Below, piece by piece: positions 7,038 through 14,811 of a stretch of 18,164 bases of DNA. The translations under genes and the position numbers were made by a program. This DNA is from Roseitalea sp964606055 (lineage in GTDB: Bacteria; Pseudomonadota; Alphaproteobacteria; Rhizobiales; Rhizobiaceae), in contig CAZSFA010000049.1 of the NCBI GenBank assembly GCA_964606055.1, forward strand, positions 1 through 18,164. Direction: 5' to 3'. Within the stretch, counting starts at the first letter, position 1. Every line of letters begins with the position of its first letter. The notes under the pieces are model-generated. The model worked only from the letters and a program-made list of their open reading frames with translations, did no database searches and was not told the DNA's origin.

Positions 7038-9857
7038 TTATTGGCCGAGCCTTTCGAGCAGCGCTGGCACGTGCACCTGATCGGCTTTGTAGTTGCCGGT
7101 CAGCATGTACATCATGATGTTGACGCCGGTGCGGAAGGCGTAGATGCGCTGCAGCGGGTCGCCTGAACCCATGGCGAACATCGGAGTGCCGGCTTCATCG
7201 AGCGCCCAGGCGGCGGCGAAGTCGTTGCCGGTGATCATGATCGGCGTGACGCCGTCGCCGGTGCGCACCGGCCGGTCGCTGGGCGTGTCGTCGTCGACCT
7301 GGGCCTCGACCCAGAGCGGCGAGCCGCCATAGCGGCCCGGAAACGTGTCGAGAATGTAGAACGCCTTGGTCAGCACATGGTCGGACGGCACGGGCTCGAG
7401 CGGCGGCACGTTGAGCGCGCCCAGGATGGCGCGCAGCCGGCTGGTTTCGGGCGTGGTGCCGTCCGAGACCGCGCCAACCAGCTGATCGCGCGTGTCGAAC
7501 AGCACCGTGCCGCCGCCCTGCATGTAGGCGTCGAGCCGCGCCACCGCCGCTTCGGTCGGGATCGCGCCGTTGACGGTCATCGGAAAGTAGATGAGCGGAT
7601 AGAAGGCCAGTTCATCGACCTCGATGTCGACACCCATCGGCGCGCCCGGCTCGAATGCGGTGCGCGAGGCAAGAAAGCGGGCAAGGCCGTCAAGGCCGGC
7701 GCGGCTTGTGTCGTCGACGACGGGGTCTCCGGTGATGACATAGGCCATGCGCGTCGTCTCAAGGACGTCGAGAATGGTGGCGTCGCCCGGCTGCGCGTCG
7801 GACGCCATCGCCGGCGCGACCGACAGGGCAAGCGCGCACGCGATCATCGCCACGGCGGTCGTCGTTGCCGCCGTCGGGCGCAGCGGACGATCAAAGCCGA
7901 GCCGGCCGTTGATCCACAGGACCGCGAGCGTGTCGGCGATCAGGATCAGGAACGCGGCAAGATGGAGCCAGCCCGACAGGTCCGCCTGCTCGTCGACAAC
8001 CAGCGGCCGCGCGGCGATCGCGGCGCCCGAAAGGTTGGGCGCAAAGGCGGCCAGCGTTTCACCGGGTGCCATCAGGTTCAGCGCGATGAAGCCTTCGGGC
8101 GTGCCGTAGAGGCCGGCCGGGTTCTCAAAATCGGGGCGGAACGCCGCCCCCTGGGGATCGAACGGGCGCACCTGCGGGCCGGGCACCGTGAGAACGCCGT
8201 CGGCGCGCAGCATGCGCATCGGCGCAAGGCTCGCGGTCTGATCGGCGGCCTGGGCGCGGGGCACGGCGCCATCGCCCGCGACGGTGTTGCGCGACAGGTC
8301 GGTGATGCGCCGCAGCATGTCGACGAACGTGCCCGAGATCGGCAGGTTCGACCAGGTCGCCTCGGCGGTGACATGGAACAGGACGACCGCGCCGTCACCG
8401 CGCCGCGCGCCGGTCACGAGCGGGGTCCCGTCGGCAAGGCTCGCCCATGTGCGTTCTGCCAGATCGATGTCGGGTTGGGCCAGCAACTGGCGGGTGACGG
8501 TGACGTCCTGGGGCGGTTCGAGCCCGGCGAACGGGCTGTCGGGCGAGAACCCCGCCACCGGCTGCGGTTCGGTCCATGACAGCGCGCCGCCCAATGCGCG
8601 CTCGCCGGCGCGCAGCGTTACCGGCAGGTATGCGTCGTCCTGCGCCGAGCCGGCAAGGCGCGGCCCGGCAAACCGCACCAGCGTGCCGCCGGCCTCGATC
8701 CATGTGTCGAGCCGGTCCGCCGCGCTTTCGGGCAGGACGCCGATGTCGGCCATGATGATCATTGCCGGCCCCTGATCGATCATCTCGGGCACGTCGACCG
8801 ACAGGTCGCCGGTGCGCGGTTCGACCAGATCGGCGAAGGGCGACAGCGCGCGTGTGATGTAGAAAAGCGGCGACAGCAGCGGCTGGGCTTCCTCGCCGCC
8901 CTGACCGGTCAGGAGCGCGACGCGCCGGCGGCGATTGTTCTCGTCCAGCAGGTGCACCGCGCCGGCATGGCGGGCGGCGTCGATGCGGACGCTGGCGATG
9001 TCGTTGCGCAGTTCGAACGGAATGTCGAACACCGCCACGGTCGTCTCCGCGCCGTCCCCGAACACGGCCGGGGCCTGCCCGAGCGGGCGTTCGCGGGCGT
9101 CCTGCACGGACAGCATCTGTTCGCCGCGCGCACCCTGCATGCGGGTCACGGTCACCGCGAACCCGTCGGTGCGGTTGTCGGCGCCGGTGATGGCCGACAG
9201 CGCCGGCGCGGCTCCCGAAAAGCGCACGACCGAGCCCATTTGCGCCAGCCGCTCGCCCAGATCGGCATCGCTGACGTCGGCGACGCCATTGTCGATCATC
9301 GCCAGAACGGGCGGCGTCTCGGCGTTGGCCGCAGCCGCCAGGAGACGATCGAGCGCGGCGGTGCGATCGACGCGCGCGGCAACCGGCTCAAGCGCTGCAA
9401 GGGCTTGCGCGACGGTGGCAGCCTCGGTCAGTTGCACGGGCGCAGTGGGCGCGGCGACGGTCGGCGCAAGCGCCACCGGCCGCCCGTCATCGGCCGCCTG
9501 ACGCAGCAACGCCTCTGCGGTGCGGATGCGGTCATCCCAGTCGCCGACTGCGGCCCAATCATTGTCGATCATGATCAGCAGCGGTCCGTCTCCGGACGCA
9601 AGTTCGCCTTGCGGGTTCAGAAGCGGGCGGGCCAGCGCCAGGATCACAAGCGCGGTCAGCGCGAGGCGCATCGCGGTCAGCCACCACGGGCTCTTGGCCG
9701 GCGTTTCCTCCTTCTTGACCAGTTGGGCCAGAATGCGCAGCGGCGGGAAGAGTTCGGTCTGCGGGCGCGGAGGGATCAGCCGCAACAGCCACCAGATCAC
9801 GGGCAGCAGAACGAGCGCGCCCAGAACCGCCGGATAGACAAAGCCGATGGCGCCCAT
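7038..9857 (-). CDS. BatA/DUF4159 membrane protein (third gene of moxR operon)
   Basis: 939 aa, in two halves. The N-terminus (MGAIGFVYPAVLGALVLLPV, then a second helix near 57-77) matches the BatA aerotolerance N-terminal membrane domain. It is followed by a VWA-like stretch (PLLIMIDNDWAAV, with a degenerate metal site) and a long periplasmic-type region. A helix near 635-655 ends that half. Then, at about 668-686, comes a signal-peptide-like segment ending APAMASDA. The last 250 residues form the DUF4159 domain (RMAYVITGDPVVDD, YPLIYFPM, GGTVLFDTRDQ, FYILDTFPGRYGG, NIMMYMLTGNYKADQVH). DUF4159 is a lone protein in many bacteria. The start ATG overlaps the preceding stop (TGATG), implying translational coupling. 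It probably works with MoxR at the cell envelope; the exact role is unknown. Confidence 0.9.
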   Translation of the reverse strand: MGAIGFVYPAVLGALVLLPVIWWLLRLIPPRPQTELFPPLRILAQLVKKEETPAKSPWWLTAMRLALTALVILALARPLLNPQGELASGDGPLLIMIDNDWAAVGDWDDRIRTAEALLRQAADDGRPVALAPTVAAPTAPVQLTEAATVAQALAALEPVAARVDRTAALDRLLAAAANAETPPVLAMIDNGVADVSDADLGERLAQMGSVVRFSGAAPALSAITGADNRTDGFAVTVTRMQGARGEQMLSVQDARERPLGQAPAVFGDGAETTVAVFDIPFELRNDIASVRIDAARHAGAVHLLDENNRRRRVALLTGQGGEEAQPLLSPLFYITRALSPFADLVEPRTGDLSVDVPEMIDQGPAMIIMADIGVLPESAADRLDTWIEAGGTLVRFAGPRLAGSAQDDAYLPVTLRAGERALGGALSWTEPQPVAGFSPDSPFAGLEPPQDVTVTRQLLAQPDIDLAERTWASLADGTPLVTGARRGDGAVVLFHVTAEATWSNLPISGTFVDMLRRITDLSRNTVAGDGAVPRAQAADQTASLAPMRMLRADGVLTVPGPQVRPFDPQGAAFRPDFENPAGLYGTPEGFIALNLMAPGETLAAFAPNLSGAAIAARPLVVDEQADLSGWLHLAAFLILIADTLAVLWINGRLGFDRPLRPTAATTTAVAMIACALALSVAPAMASDAQPGDATILDVLETTRMAYVITGDPVVDDTSRAGLDGLARFLASRTAFEPGAPMGVDIEVDELAFYPLIYFPMTVNGAIPTEAAVARLDAYMQGGGTVLFDTRDQLVGAVSDGTTPETSRLRAILGALNVPPLEPVPSDHVLTKAFYILDTFPGRYGGSPLWVEAQVDDDTPSDRPVRTGDGVTPIMITGNDFAAAWALDEAGTPMFAMGSGDPLQRIYAFRTGVNIMMYMLTGNYKADQVHVPALLERLGQ

Positions 9858-10795
9858 CAGCGGGTGACCTCGTGATGGCCGAGCGAGGCGACTTCCTCGG
9901 GATTGCCCGTCAGAAGGCCGTGCAGGCGCACCAGCGTTTCGGACGCTAGCTGATCGGTGCGGCTGACGGTATAGCTGCCGCCGAGCGACTGGGTGCGTTG
10001 GCGCAACGCGGCGCGGCCGGCGCGGCGCAGCCGGCGGTAGTCCTCAAGCCAGTCCTGCGCGCGGCCCGAAGTGATGCGTTCGCCCGTTTCGGGATCGAGG
10101 AACTCGGTGCGGCCGCGATAGGGAAAGTCCTCCTCGGCCGGGTCGGCGATCTCGATCAGATGCGGGCGCGCACCCTGTCCGGCGATGTCGTTGACAAGGC
10201 CGTTCGCCTCCTGGGGCGGGCGCAGGAAGTCGCTGATCACCAGGATCTCCGAATAGCGCCGCACCATGGTCAGGTCCGGCCAACCCTCGGGCTGCTGGTG
10301 CTCGGCGTCGATGAGCGCCGTGGCCAGCCGCTCGGCGCCGTTGCGCGAGGCGCGCGGGCGCAACAGGCCCGGATAACCGATCCGCTCGCCTGCCGATGAC
10401 AGAAGGTCGGCCATGGCGATCGCCAGCACCAGCGCGCGCTCTTCCTTTGAGGTGCGCGCCGTGTTGGAGCGAAACAGCATCGACGGCGTCAGGTCGACCC
10501 AGATCCAGATCGTGTGGGCCGCCTCCCATTCCAGATCGCGCACATAGGTGTGTTCGTCGCGCGCCGAGCGTCGCCAGTCGATGCGCGCCAGCGTCTCGCC
10601 GGGCCGATAGGGGCGGTATTGCCAGAACGTTTCGCCGATGCCGCGCCGGCGCCGGCCGTGCCAGCCGGCCATGACGGTGTTGGCGATGCGGCGCGCGTCG
10701 ACCAGAAGGTCCGGCACCAGCGAGGCGCGATGCCGGGCGCGCTCGAGCGTGTAGGCCTTGGTGGTCGGTGTACTGCGATGACCGATGGTTGCCAT
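9857..10795 (-). CDS. DUF58 domain-containing protein (second gene of moxR operon)
   Basis: 312 aa. The true start is taken as the ATG at 10795 (MATIGHRSTP): it lies 10 nt after the moxR stop, whereas a longer in-frame start would overlap moxR by about 150 bp with Ser/Arg-rich antisense-like residues. The DUF58 signature ETFWQYRPYRPGETLARIDW (residues 55-74) is followed by VDLTPSM (100-106), the place where DUF58/VWA proteins hold a DxSxS-type metal site, here D-L-T-P-S. VLVISDF-like ILVISDFLRPP follows later. There is no membrane helix, so this is a cytoplasmic or peripheral partner. DUF58 proteins are regular partners of MoxR ATPases and are thought to be remodelled by them. Its TGA overlaps the next ATG. 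Confidence 0.94.
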   Translation of the reverse strand: MATIGHRSTPTTKAYTLERARHRASLVPDLLVDARRIANTVMAGWHGRRRRGIGETFWQYRPYRPGETLARIDWRRSARDEHTYVRDLEWEAAHTIWIWVDLTPSMLFRSNTARTSKEERALVLAIAMADLLSSAGERIGYPGLLRPRASRNGAERLATALIDAEHQQPEGWPDLTMVRRYSEILVISDFLRPPQEANGLVNDIAGQGARPHLIEIADPAEEDFPYRGRTEFLDPETGERITSGRAQDWLEDYRRLRRAGRAALRQRTQSLGGSYTVSRTDQLASETLVRLHGLLTGNPEEVASLGHHEVTR

Positions 10796-10805
10796 GCGCG
10801 CCCGG

Positions 10806-11813
10806 TCACTCCATCGCGTCGACGAGGCCGAAGATGACCGTGCCGACATCCATGCCCTCGGCGCGGGCGGCGAATGTGAGCGCCATGCGGTGCTGCAGGA
10901 TCGGCTCGGCCAGCGCGCGGACATCGTCGACCGAAGGCGCGAACCGGCCATCATAGAGCGCGCGCGCGCGGGCGCAGAGCATCAGCGCCTGGCTGGCGCG
11001 CGGGCCCGGACCCCAGGCGACGTTCTTGTCGGTCGTGTCGACGCCGGTGCCCGGCCGGGCCGAGCGGACCACGGTCAGGATCGCGTCGACCACGCTTTCG
11101 GGCACGGGCATGCGCCGCACCAGCATCTGTAGTTCCTGAAGGCGCGCGGCGGTGATCACCTGGCTGGCCACGGCGGCGTCCATGCCCGTGGTGTCGAGCA
11201 GGATCTGTCGCTCGGCGTCCAGTTCGGGATAGGAGATGTCGATCTGCATCAGGAAGCGGTCCAGTTGCGCCTCGGGCAACGGGTAGGTGCCTTCCTGTTC
11301 GAGCGGGTTCTGCGTTGCGAGCACGTGGAACGGGGCGGGCAGGTCGTAGTGCTGGCCGGCGACGGTGACGTGATACTCCTGCATCGCCTGCAGCAGCGCG
11401 GACTGCGTGCGCGGGCTGGCGCGGTTGATCTCGTCGGCCATCAGGAGCTGGGTGAAGATCGGCCCCTTGACGAAACGGAAATGGCGCTTGCCGTCGTCGC
11501 CTTCCTCCAGCACTTCGGAGCCGATGATGTCGGCGGGCATCAGGTCGGGTGTGAACTGCACGCGGCCGCTGTCGAGGCCCAAAACCGTGCCCAGCGTGTC
11601 GACCAGCTTGGTCTTTGCCAGTCCAGGCACGCCGACCAGCAGCGCATGTCCGCCCGACAGGATCGACACGATCGCGTTCTCGACCACCTGCTCCTGGCCG
11701 AAGATGACGTTTGCGATCTCGGCCTTGACCGAGGCGATGTCGGCGAGCGCGCGTTCAGCCTCCGCGACGATCTGTTTCTCGTCGACGGGCGCTGCGGGGG
11801 CGTGGACGCTCAT
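10806..11813 (-). CDS. moxR: MoxR-family AAA+ ATPase
   Basis: 335 aa, full length. The AAA+ core shows the MoxR-type P-loop GVPGLAKT (61-68), the Walker B LLMADEIN (D127-E128), sensor-1 region LATQNP (N169) and PLPEAQLDRF, the sensor/arginine-finger-bearing stretch. The C-terminal lid helical domain (PRASQALMLCARARALYDGR, DVRALAEPILQHR) is also family-typical. MoxR proteins act as ATP-driven chaperones that insert metals or remodel VWA/DUF58 partners; here the three partners follow directly in one operon. A GGAG lies about 6 nt before the ATG. A TTGTCA-16-TACCTT promoter candidate and inverted/direct repeats precede it in the 126-bp gap shared with the divergent DUF1285 gene. Confidence 0.96.
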   Translation of the reverse strand: MSVHAPAAPVDEKQIVAEAERALADIASVKAEIANVIFGQEQVVENAIVSILSGGHALLVGVPGLAKTKLVDTLGTVLGLDSGRVQFTPDLMPADIIGSEVLEEGDDGKRHFRFVKGPIFTQLLMADEINRASPRTQSALLQAMQEYHVTVAGQHYDLPAPFHVLATQNPLEQEGTYPLPEAQLDRFLMQIDISYPELDAERQILLDTTGMDAAVASQVITAARLQELQMLVRRMPVPESVVDAILTVVRSARPGTGVDTTDKNVAWGPGPRASQALMLCARARALYDGRFAPSVDDVRALAEPILQHRMALTFAARAEGMDVGTVIFGLVDAME

Positions 11814-11839
11814 GTCGGGCTCCGATGCGGGAAGTTGAT

Positions 11840-11901
11840 GTCACGAAGGTAAAACACAACCCGGTGCTGACAAGAGAGCGCGGTGTGACTATTTCGTGAC
11901 T
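11840..11901. promoter_or_regulatory. Repeat site between moxR and DUF1285: inverted GTCACGAA plus helical-phase direct repeat
   Basis: GTCACGAA at 11840-11847 and TTCGTGAC at 11893-11900 are perfect 8-bp inverted copies 53 bp apart. A further GTGACT at 11885-11890 repeats at 11896-11901, an 11-bp step close to one DNA turn. The left copy overlaps the predicted moxR -10 and start point; the right pair lies near -55, where an activator or loop-forming repressor could sit. No known regulator motif is recognised. Confidence 0.35.
11846..11873 (-). promoter_or_regulatory. Candidate moxR-operon promoter
   Basis: On the minus strand TTGTCA (-35, 11873-11868), 16 bp, then TACCTT (-10, 11851-11846). 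Transcription would start near 11839, leaving a 5' leader of about 26 nt that contains the moxR Shine-Dalgarno (GGAG). Confidence 0.4.
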
Positions 11902-11939
11902 CCACAGGCGATTTGGTGGGCTGCATTGGCCAATTGTGC

Positions 11940-12563
11940 ATGAGCGAAAACGGCAAATCAAAGGCGAACGGGGCCCCGGGCGATCTTGCGGGACTGGAGG
12001 CGCTGATCCGGCGCGCCGGTCAGGCCGGACAGTCGGCGCCGCCGGTCGAGCGCTGGAACCCGCCCTTCTGCGGTGATCTGGATATCGAGATCGCCGTCGA
12101 CGGCACCTGGTTCTATCTGGGCACGCCGATCGGCCGTCCGGCGCTGGTCAAGCTGTTCGCATCGGTCCTGCGCAAGGACGAGGACGGCCGCACCTATCTG
12201 GTGACGCCGGTCGAAAAGATCGGCATCCGCGTGGCCGACGCACCATTCGTCGCCGTCGAGATGCATGTCGGCGAGGGCGACGACGGTCCGACGCTGACCT
12301 TCCGCACCAATGTCGGCGATGTGGTCGCGGCTGGCCCCGATCACGCGCTGCGCTTTGTGATCGATCCCGCGACCGAGGGTGTCAAACCCTATGTCCATGT
12401 GCGGGACCGGCTGGAGGCGCTGGTCAGCCGTGCGGTGATGTATGACCTGATGGCGCTCGGCAGCCATGAGATGATCGACGGCGCGTCGATGTTCGTTGTG
12501 CAGTCGGGCGGCATGGTGTTCCCGGTGATGGCGAGTGCGGGGCTCGAAGAGGCGATGACGTGA
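11940..12563 (+). CDS. DUF1285 domain-containing protein
   Basis: 207 aa from the ATG at 11940. An in-frame TTG at 11913 has a slightly better ribosome site (CAGGCG), so a nine-residue extension cannot be excluded. Conserved features of DUF1285 are PPVERWNPPFCGDLDIEIAV, the GTWFYLGTPIGRPALVKLFA block and KDEDGRTYLVTPVEKIGI. A beta-rich domain and VRDRLEALVSRAVMYDLMA near the end complete it. No catalytic motif is apparent, and the family role is unknown. There is no signal peptide. The stop overlaps the GTG start of the NUDIX gene (GTGA at 12560-12563). It is divergent from moxR, a neighbourhood I recall as common in Rhizobiales. Confidence 0.92.
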   Translation: MSENGKSKANGAPGDLAGLEALIRRAGQAGQSAPPVERWNPPFCGDLDIEIAVDGTWFYLGTPIGRPALVKLFASVLRKDEDGRTYLVTPVEKIGIRVADAPFVAVEMHVGEGDDGPTLTFRTNVGDVVAAGPDHALRFVIDPATEGVKPYVHVRDRLEALVSRAVMYDLMALGSHEMIDGASMFVVQSGGMVFPVMASAGLEEAMT

Positions 12564-13192
12564 CCGATGCTCCGCGTGTGGGCGCGCTCAACACCACCGA
12601 TTTTGTCGCACGGGCGGCGCAACTGGCATCGCCCGACAGTGAGACCGACGGCGACTTTGCCATCAATCCGGAGATTGACGACTGGATCAGGACGCAGGCG
12701 ACGCGCGATGCGGCCGTGCTCGTCGGTGTGCTCGAGCGGCCCGATGGCGCCCATGTCCTGTTGACCGAGCGCACCAAGTCGTTGCGCACGCATTCGGGCC
12801 AAATCGCATTTCCGGGTGGGCGGATCGATGCCGCGGACGGCTCGCCAGAGGCGGCCGCGATCCGCGAGACGGCCGAGGAAACCGGCATCGCGCCGGGCCA
12901 TGTGCGTGCCGTCGGCCGGCTACCGGTCTATCTCAGCGGATCGGGCTTTCGCATCCATCCCGTTCTCGCCGTCATCGAGGGCGATCCTGCGATGCAGGCC
13001 AACCCGAACGAGGTCGAGCGCATCTTCGAGGTGCCGCTGGCGTTCCTGATGGATCGCGCCAATCATCGCCTCGCCAGCAAGTTCTGGAACGGGCGCCAGC
13101 GCCATTTCTATGAGGTGCCCTATCGCGACCATCACATCTGGGGCGTGACGGCGGGCATCATCCGCGCGGCGAGCGAGAGGTTGTACGCTTGA
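12560..13192 (+). CDS. NUDIX hydrolase, probable CoA pyrophosphatase
   Basis: 210 aa with a GTG start overlapping the previous stop. It bears the CoA-pyrophosphatase subgroup mark LLTERTKSLRTHSGQIAFPG (67-86), directly followed by the NUDIX box GGRIDAADGSPEAAAIRETA with EETGI. The acidic helix R102-E-T-A-E-E-T-G109 binds magnesium. Members split CoA or acyl-CoA into 3',5'-ADP and phosphopantetheine, and some also act on nucleotide diphosphates. The roughly 45-residue N-terminal extension has no recognised motif. Cytoplasmic. Its stop overlaps the TTG start of the cca gene, so the three genes form one coupled run. Confidence 0.94.
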   Translation: MTDAPRVGALNTTDFVARAAQLASPDSETDGDFAINPEIDDWIRTQATRDAAVLVGVLERPDGAHVLLTERTKSLRTHSGQIAFPGGRIDAADGSPEAAAIRETAEETGIAPGHVRAVGRLPVYLSGSGFRIHPVLAVIEGDPAMQANPNEVERIFEVPLAFLMDRANHRLASKFWNGRQRHFYEVPYRDHHIWGVTAGIIRAASERLYA

Positions 13193-14421
13193 CGGCCGGG
13201 CGGATCGATGCCGACTGGTTGCGCGCGCCGGCCATCCAGCACCTGCTCGGCGTTCTCGGCGCCGATGGCGGCGCAGCGCGGGTGGTGGGCGGTGCCGTCC
13301 GCAACACGCTGATGGGCCTTGATGTCACCGACATCGACATCGCGACCACATGCCTGCCGACCGAGACGCGCCGGCGGCTCGACGCGGCCGGCATCAAGGC
13401 GGTCGACACCGGCATCGAGCACGGCACAATCACCGCCGTGATCGAGCACAGGGGCTATGAGATCACCACGCTGCGCGAGGATGTGCAGACCGATGGCCGG
13501 CATGCGGTCGTGCGGTTCGGCGAGAATTGGCAGCACGATGCCGAACGGCGCGACTTCACCATCAACGCGCTTTACGCCGATGCCGAGGGCACCGTGTACG
13601 ACCTTGTGGGCGGGCGCGCCGACATCGCAAACGCCAATGTGCGGTTCATCGGCGCCGCAGACGCCCGCATCACGGAAGACTATCTGCGGATCCTGCGTTT
13701 TTTCCGCTTCTTTGCCTGGTACGGCAAAGGCCGGCCCGATGCGGACGGGCTCAAGGCCTGCGCGCGGCTCAAAGACGGCCTTGTCGGCTTGTCGGTCGAG
13801 CGGATCTGGACCGAGATGCGCAAGCTCTTCGCCGCACCCGATCCGTCGCGCGCGCTTTTGTGGATGCGCCAGGCCGGCGTTCTGTCGCTCATCCTGCCCG
13901 AAAGCGAGAAATGGGGCATCGACGGCGTTCACGGGCTGATGCAGGCGGAACGGGCCTGCGGTTGGGCGCCCGATGCGCTCTTGCGTCTGATGGTGCTGAT
14001 CCCCTTGCGCGAGGATGTTGTCATGGCATTGGTCGCGCGCTGGAAAGTGGCCAACACGGTGCGCGATCGGCTGCGCGCGGTGGCGCGCCAGGGCGATGTG
14101 GACGCCGGATTGGACGCGGCGAACTTCGCCAAATGGCTCTATCGCGGCGATGCCGGCGCGATCCGCGACCGTCTCCGCCTGGCGATTGCCCGCGCGGGGG
14201 CCGATTCAGAAGACGGTCGGCGCCTTTTGCTGCTGCTGGAACAGGCCGAAGGCTGGCGGGCGCCGGTCTTTCCGGTCGCCGGGCGTGACCTGATCGCGCG
14301 CGGCATCGAACCGGGCCCGCAGCTGGGCGCGGCGTTGTCGCGGATCGAAGACGCCTGGGTCGACAGCGGCTTTGCGCTTGATCGCGACGCGCTTCTGGCG
14401 ATGGTCGGCCCGCCCGAGTGA
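13189..14421 (+). CDS. cca: CCA tRNA nucleotidyltransferase (class II)
   Basis: 410 aa. It adds or repairs the CCA end of tRNAs from CTP and ATP without a template. The class-II head shows VVGGAVRN (33-40), the metal-binding D48-x-D50 in VTDIDIAT, and RRDFTINALY (120-129), followed by LRILRFFRF, the RRxxR-like neck equivalent. The remaining helical part carries tRNA-binding segments. TTG is taken as the start: GAGAGG (13175-13180) lies 8 nt before it and the codon overlaps the NUDIX stop (TTGA). The rare start plus coupling suggests its level is set by NUDIX translation. In many Rhizobiales the same NUDIX-cca pair is adjacent. A hairpin ends the unit. Confidence 0.95.
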   Translation: MTAGRIDADWLRAPAIQHLLGVLGADGGAARVVGGAVRNTLMGLDVTDIDIATTCLPTETRRRLDAAGIKAVDTGIEHGTITAVIEHRGYEITTLREDVQTDGRHAVVRFGENWQHDAERRDFTINALYADAEGTVYDLVGGRADIANANVRFIGAADARITEDYLRILRFFRFFAWYGKGRPDADGLKACARLKDGLVGLSVERIWTEMRKLFAAPDPSRALLWMRQAGVLSLILPESEKWGIDGVHGLMQAERACGWAPDALLRLMVLIPLREDVVMALVARWKVANTVRDRLRAVARQGDVDAGLDAANFAKWLYRGDAGAIRDRLRLAIARAGADSEDGRRLLLLLEQAEGWRAPVFPVAGRDLIARGIEPGPQLGAALSRIEDAWVDSGFALDRDALLAMVGPPE

Positions 14422-14423
14422 AC

Positions 14424-14443
14424 GGGTCCGGTTTGCCGGACCC
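14424..14443 (+). terminator. Perfect hairpin after cca
   Basis: GGGTCCGG (14424-14431), loop TTTG, CCGGACCC (14436-14443): an uninterrupted 8-bp GC-rich stem 2 nt after the cca stop. Only seven bases remain before the N gap, so a following U-tract cannot be seen. The stem strength and position make it the likely end of the DUF1285-NUDIX-cca transcript. Confidence 0.6.
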
Positions 14444-14450
14444 AAGCCAC

Positions 14451-14550
14451 NNNNNNNNNNNNNNNNNNNNNNNNNNNNNNNNNNNNNNNNNNNNNNNNNN
14501 NNNNNNNNNNNNNNNNNNNNNNNNNNNNNNNNNNNNNNNNNNNNNNNNNN
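14451..14550. other. Assembly gap (100 N)
   Basis: Exactly 100 undetermined bases, a standard scaffold placeholder, so the real distance is unknown. Any reading frame running through it is not evidence of a gene. Confidence 0.99.
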
Positions 14551-14564
14551 ACGCGTTGTCGCCG

Positions 14565-14741
14565 CTACGCCGCGTCGTGAATGCGTTTCTTGATCTCGTC
14601 GACCATATTGGGCCGGAGCCGTTCCTCGCCATGGGCCGAACGCAGGTGTTCGGTGGCCCGGCGGATGACCTCGGCCTCTTCATCGGCCTTGGTCTGCCAT
14701 TCGCAGCCCGGGACCAGTTCACCGCATTTGTAGTGCTTCAT
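14565..14741 (-). CDS. DUF1059 small protein
   Basis: 58 aa. The start at 14741 is preferred to an ATG six bases upstream (14747) because GGGAGG ends one base before the first ATG but 7 nt before the second. The protein begins MKHYKCGELVPGCEWQ and continues with EEAEVIRRATEHLRSAHGEE, the pattern of DUF1059: a Cys-x-Cys-spaced pair near the start (C6, C14) and a later H-x5-H (H33, H39) that could bind a metal such as zinc. Role unknown. It lies 70 bp beyond the MOSC gene on the same strand and close to the gap, so what follows it is not visible. Confidence 0.9.
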   Translation of the reverse strand: MKHYKCGELVPGCEWQTKADEEAEVIRRATEHLRSAHGEERLRPNMVDEIKKRIHDAA

Positions 14742-14811
14742 GTCCATGCCTCCCTCGTGTCGATGGGGCAGGGGAGCATGAGAATCGGGCGGGACTGTGC
14801 CGATGCGCGCC

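Noticed and set aside
7377..8579. 400-aa plus-strand frame inside the BatA/DUF4159 gene
   Set aside because: Shadow of a 939-aa gene with recognised domains; Arg/His/Gly-rich product with no motif.
9857..10954. Longer 365-aa version of the DUF58 protein
   Set aside because: The extra 53 residues overlap moxR and are Ser/Arg-rich shadow sequence; the ATG at 10795 fits the operon spacing.
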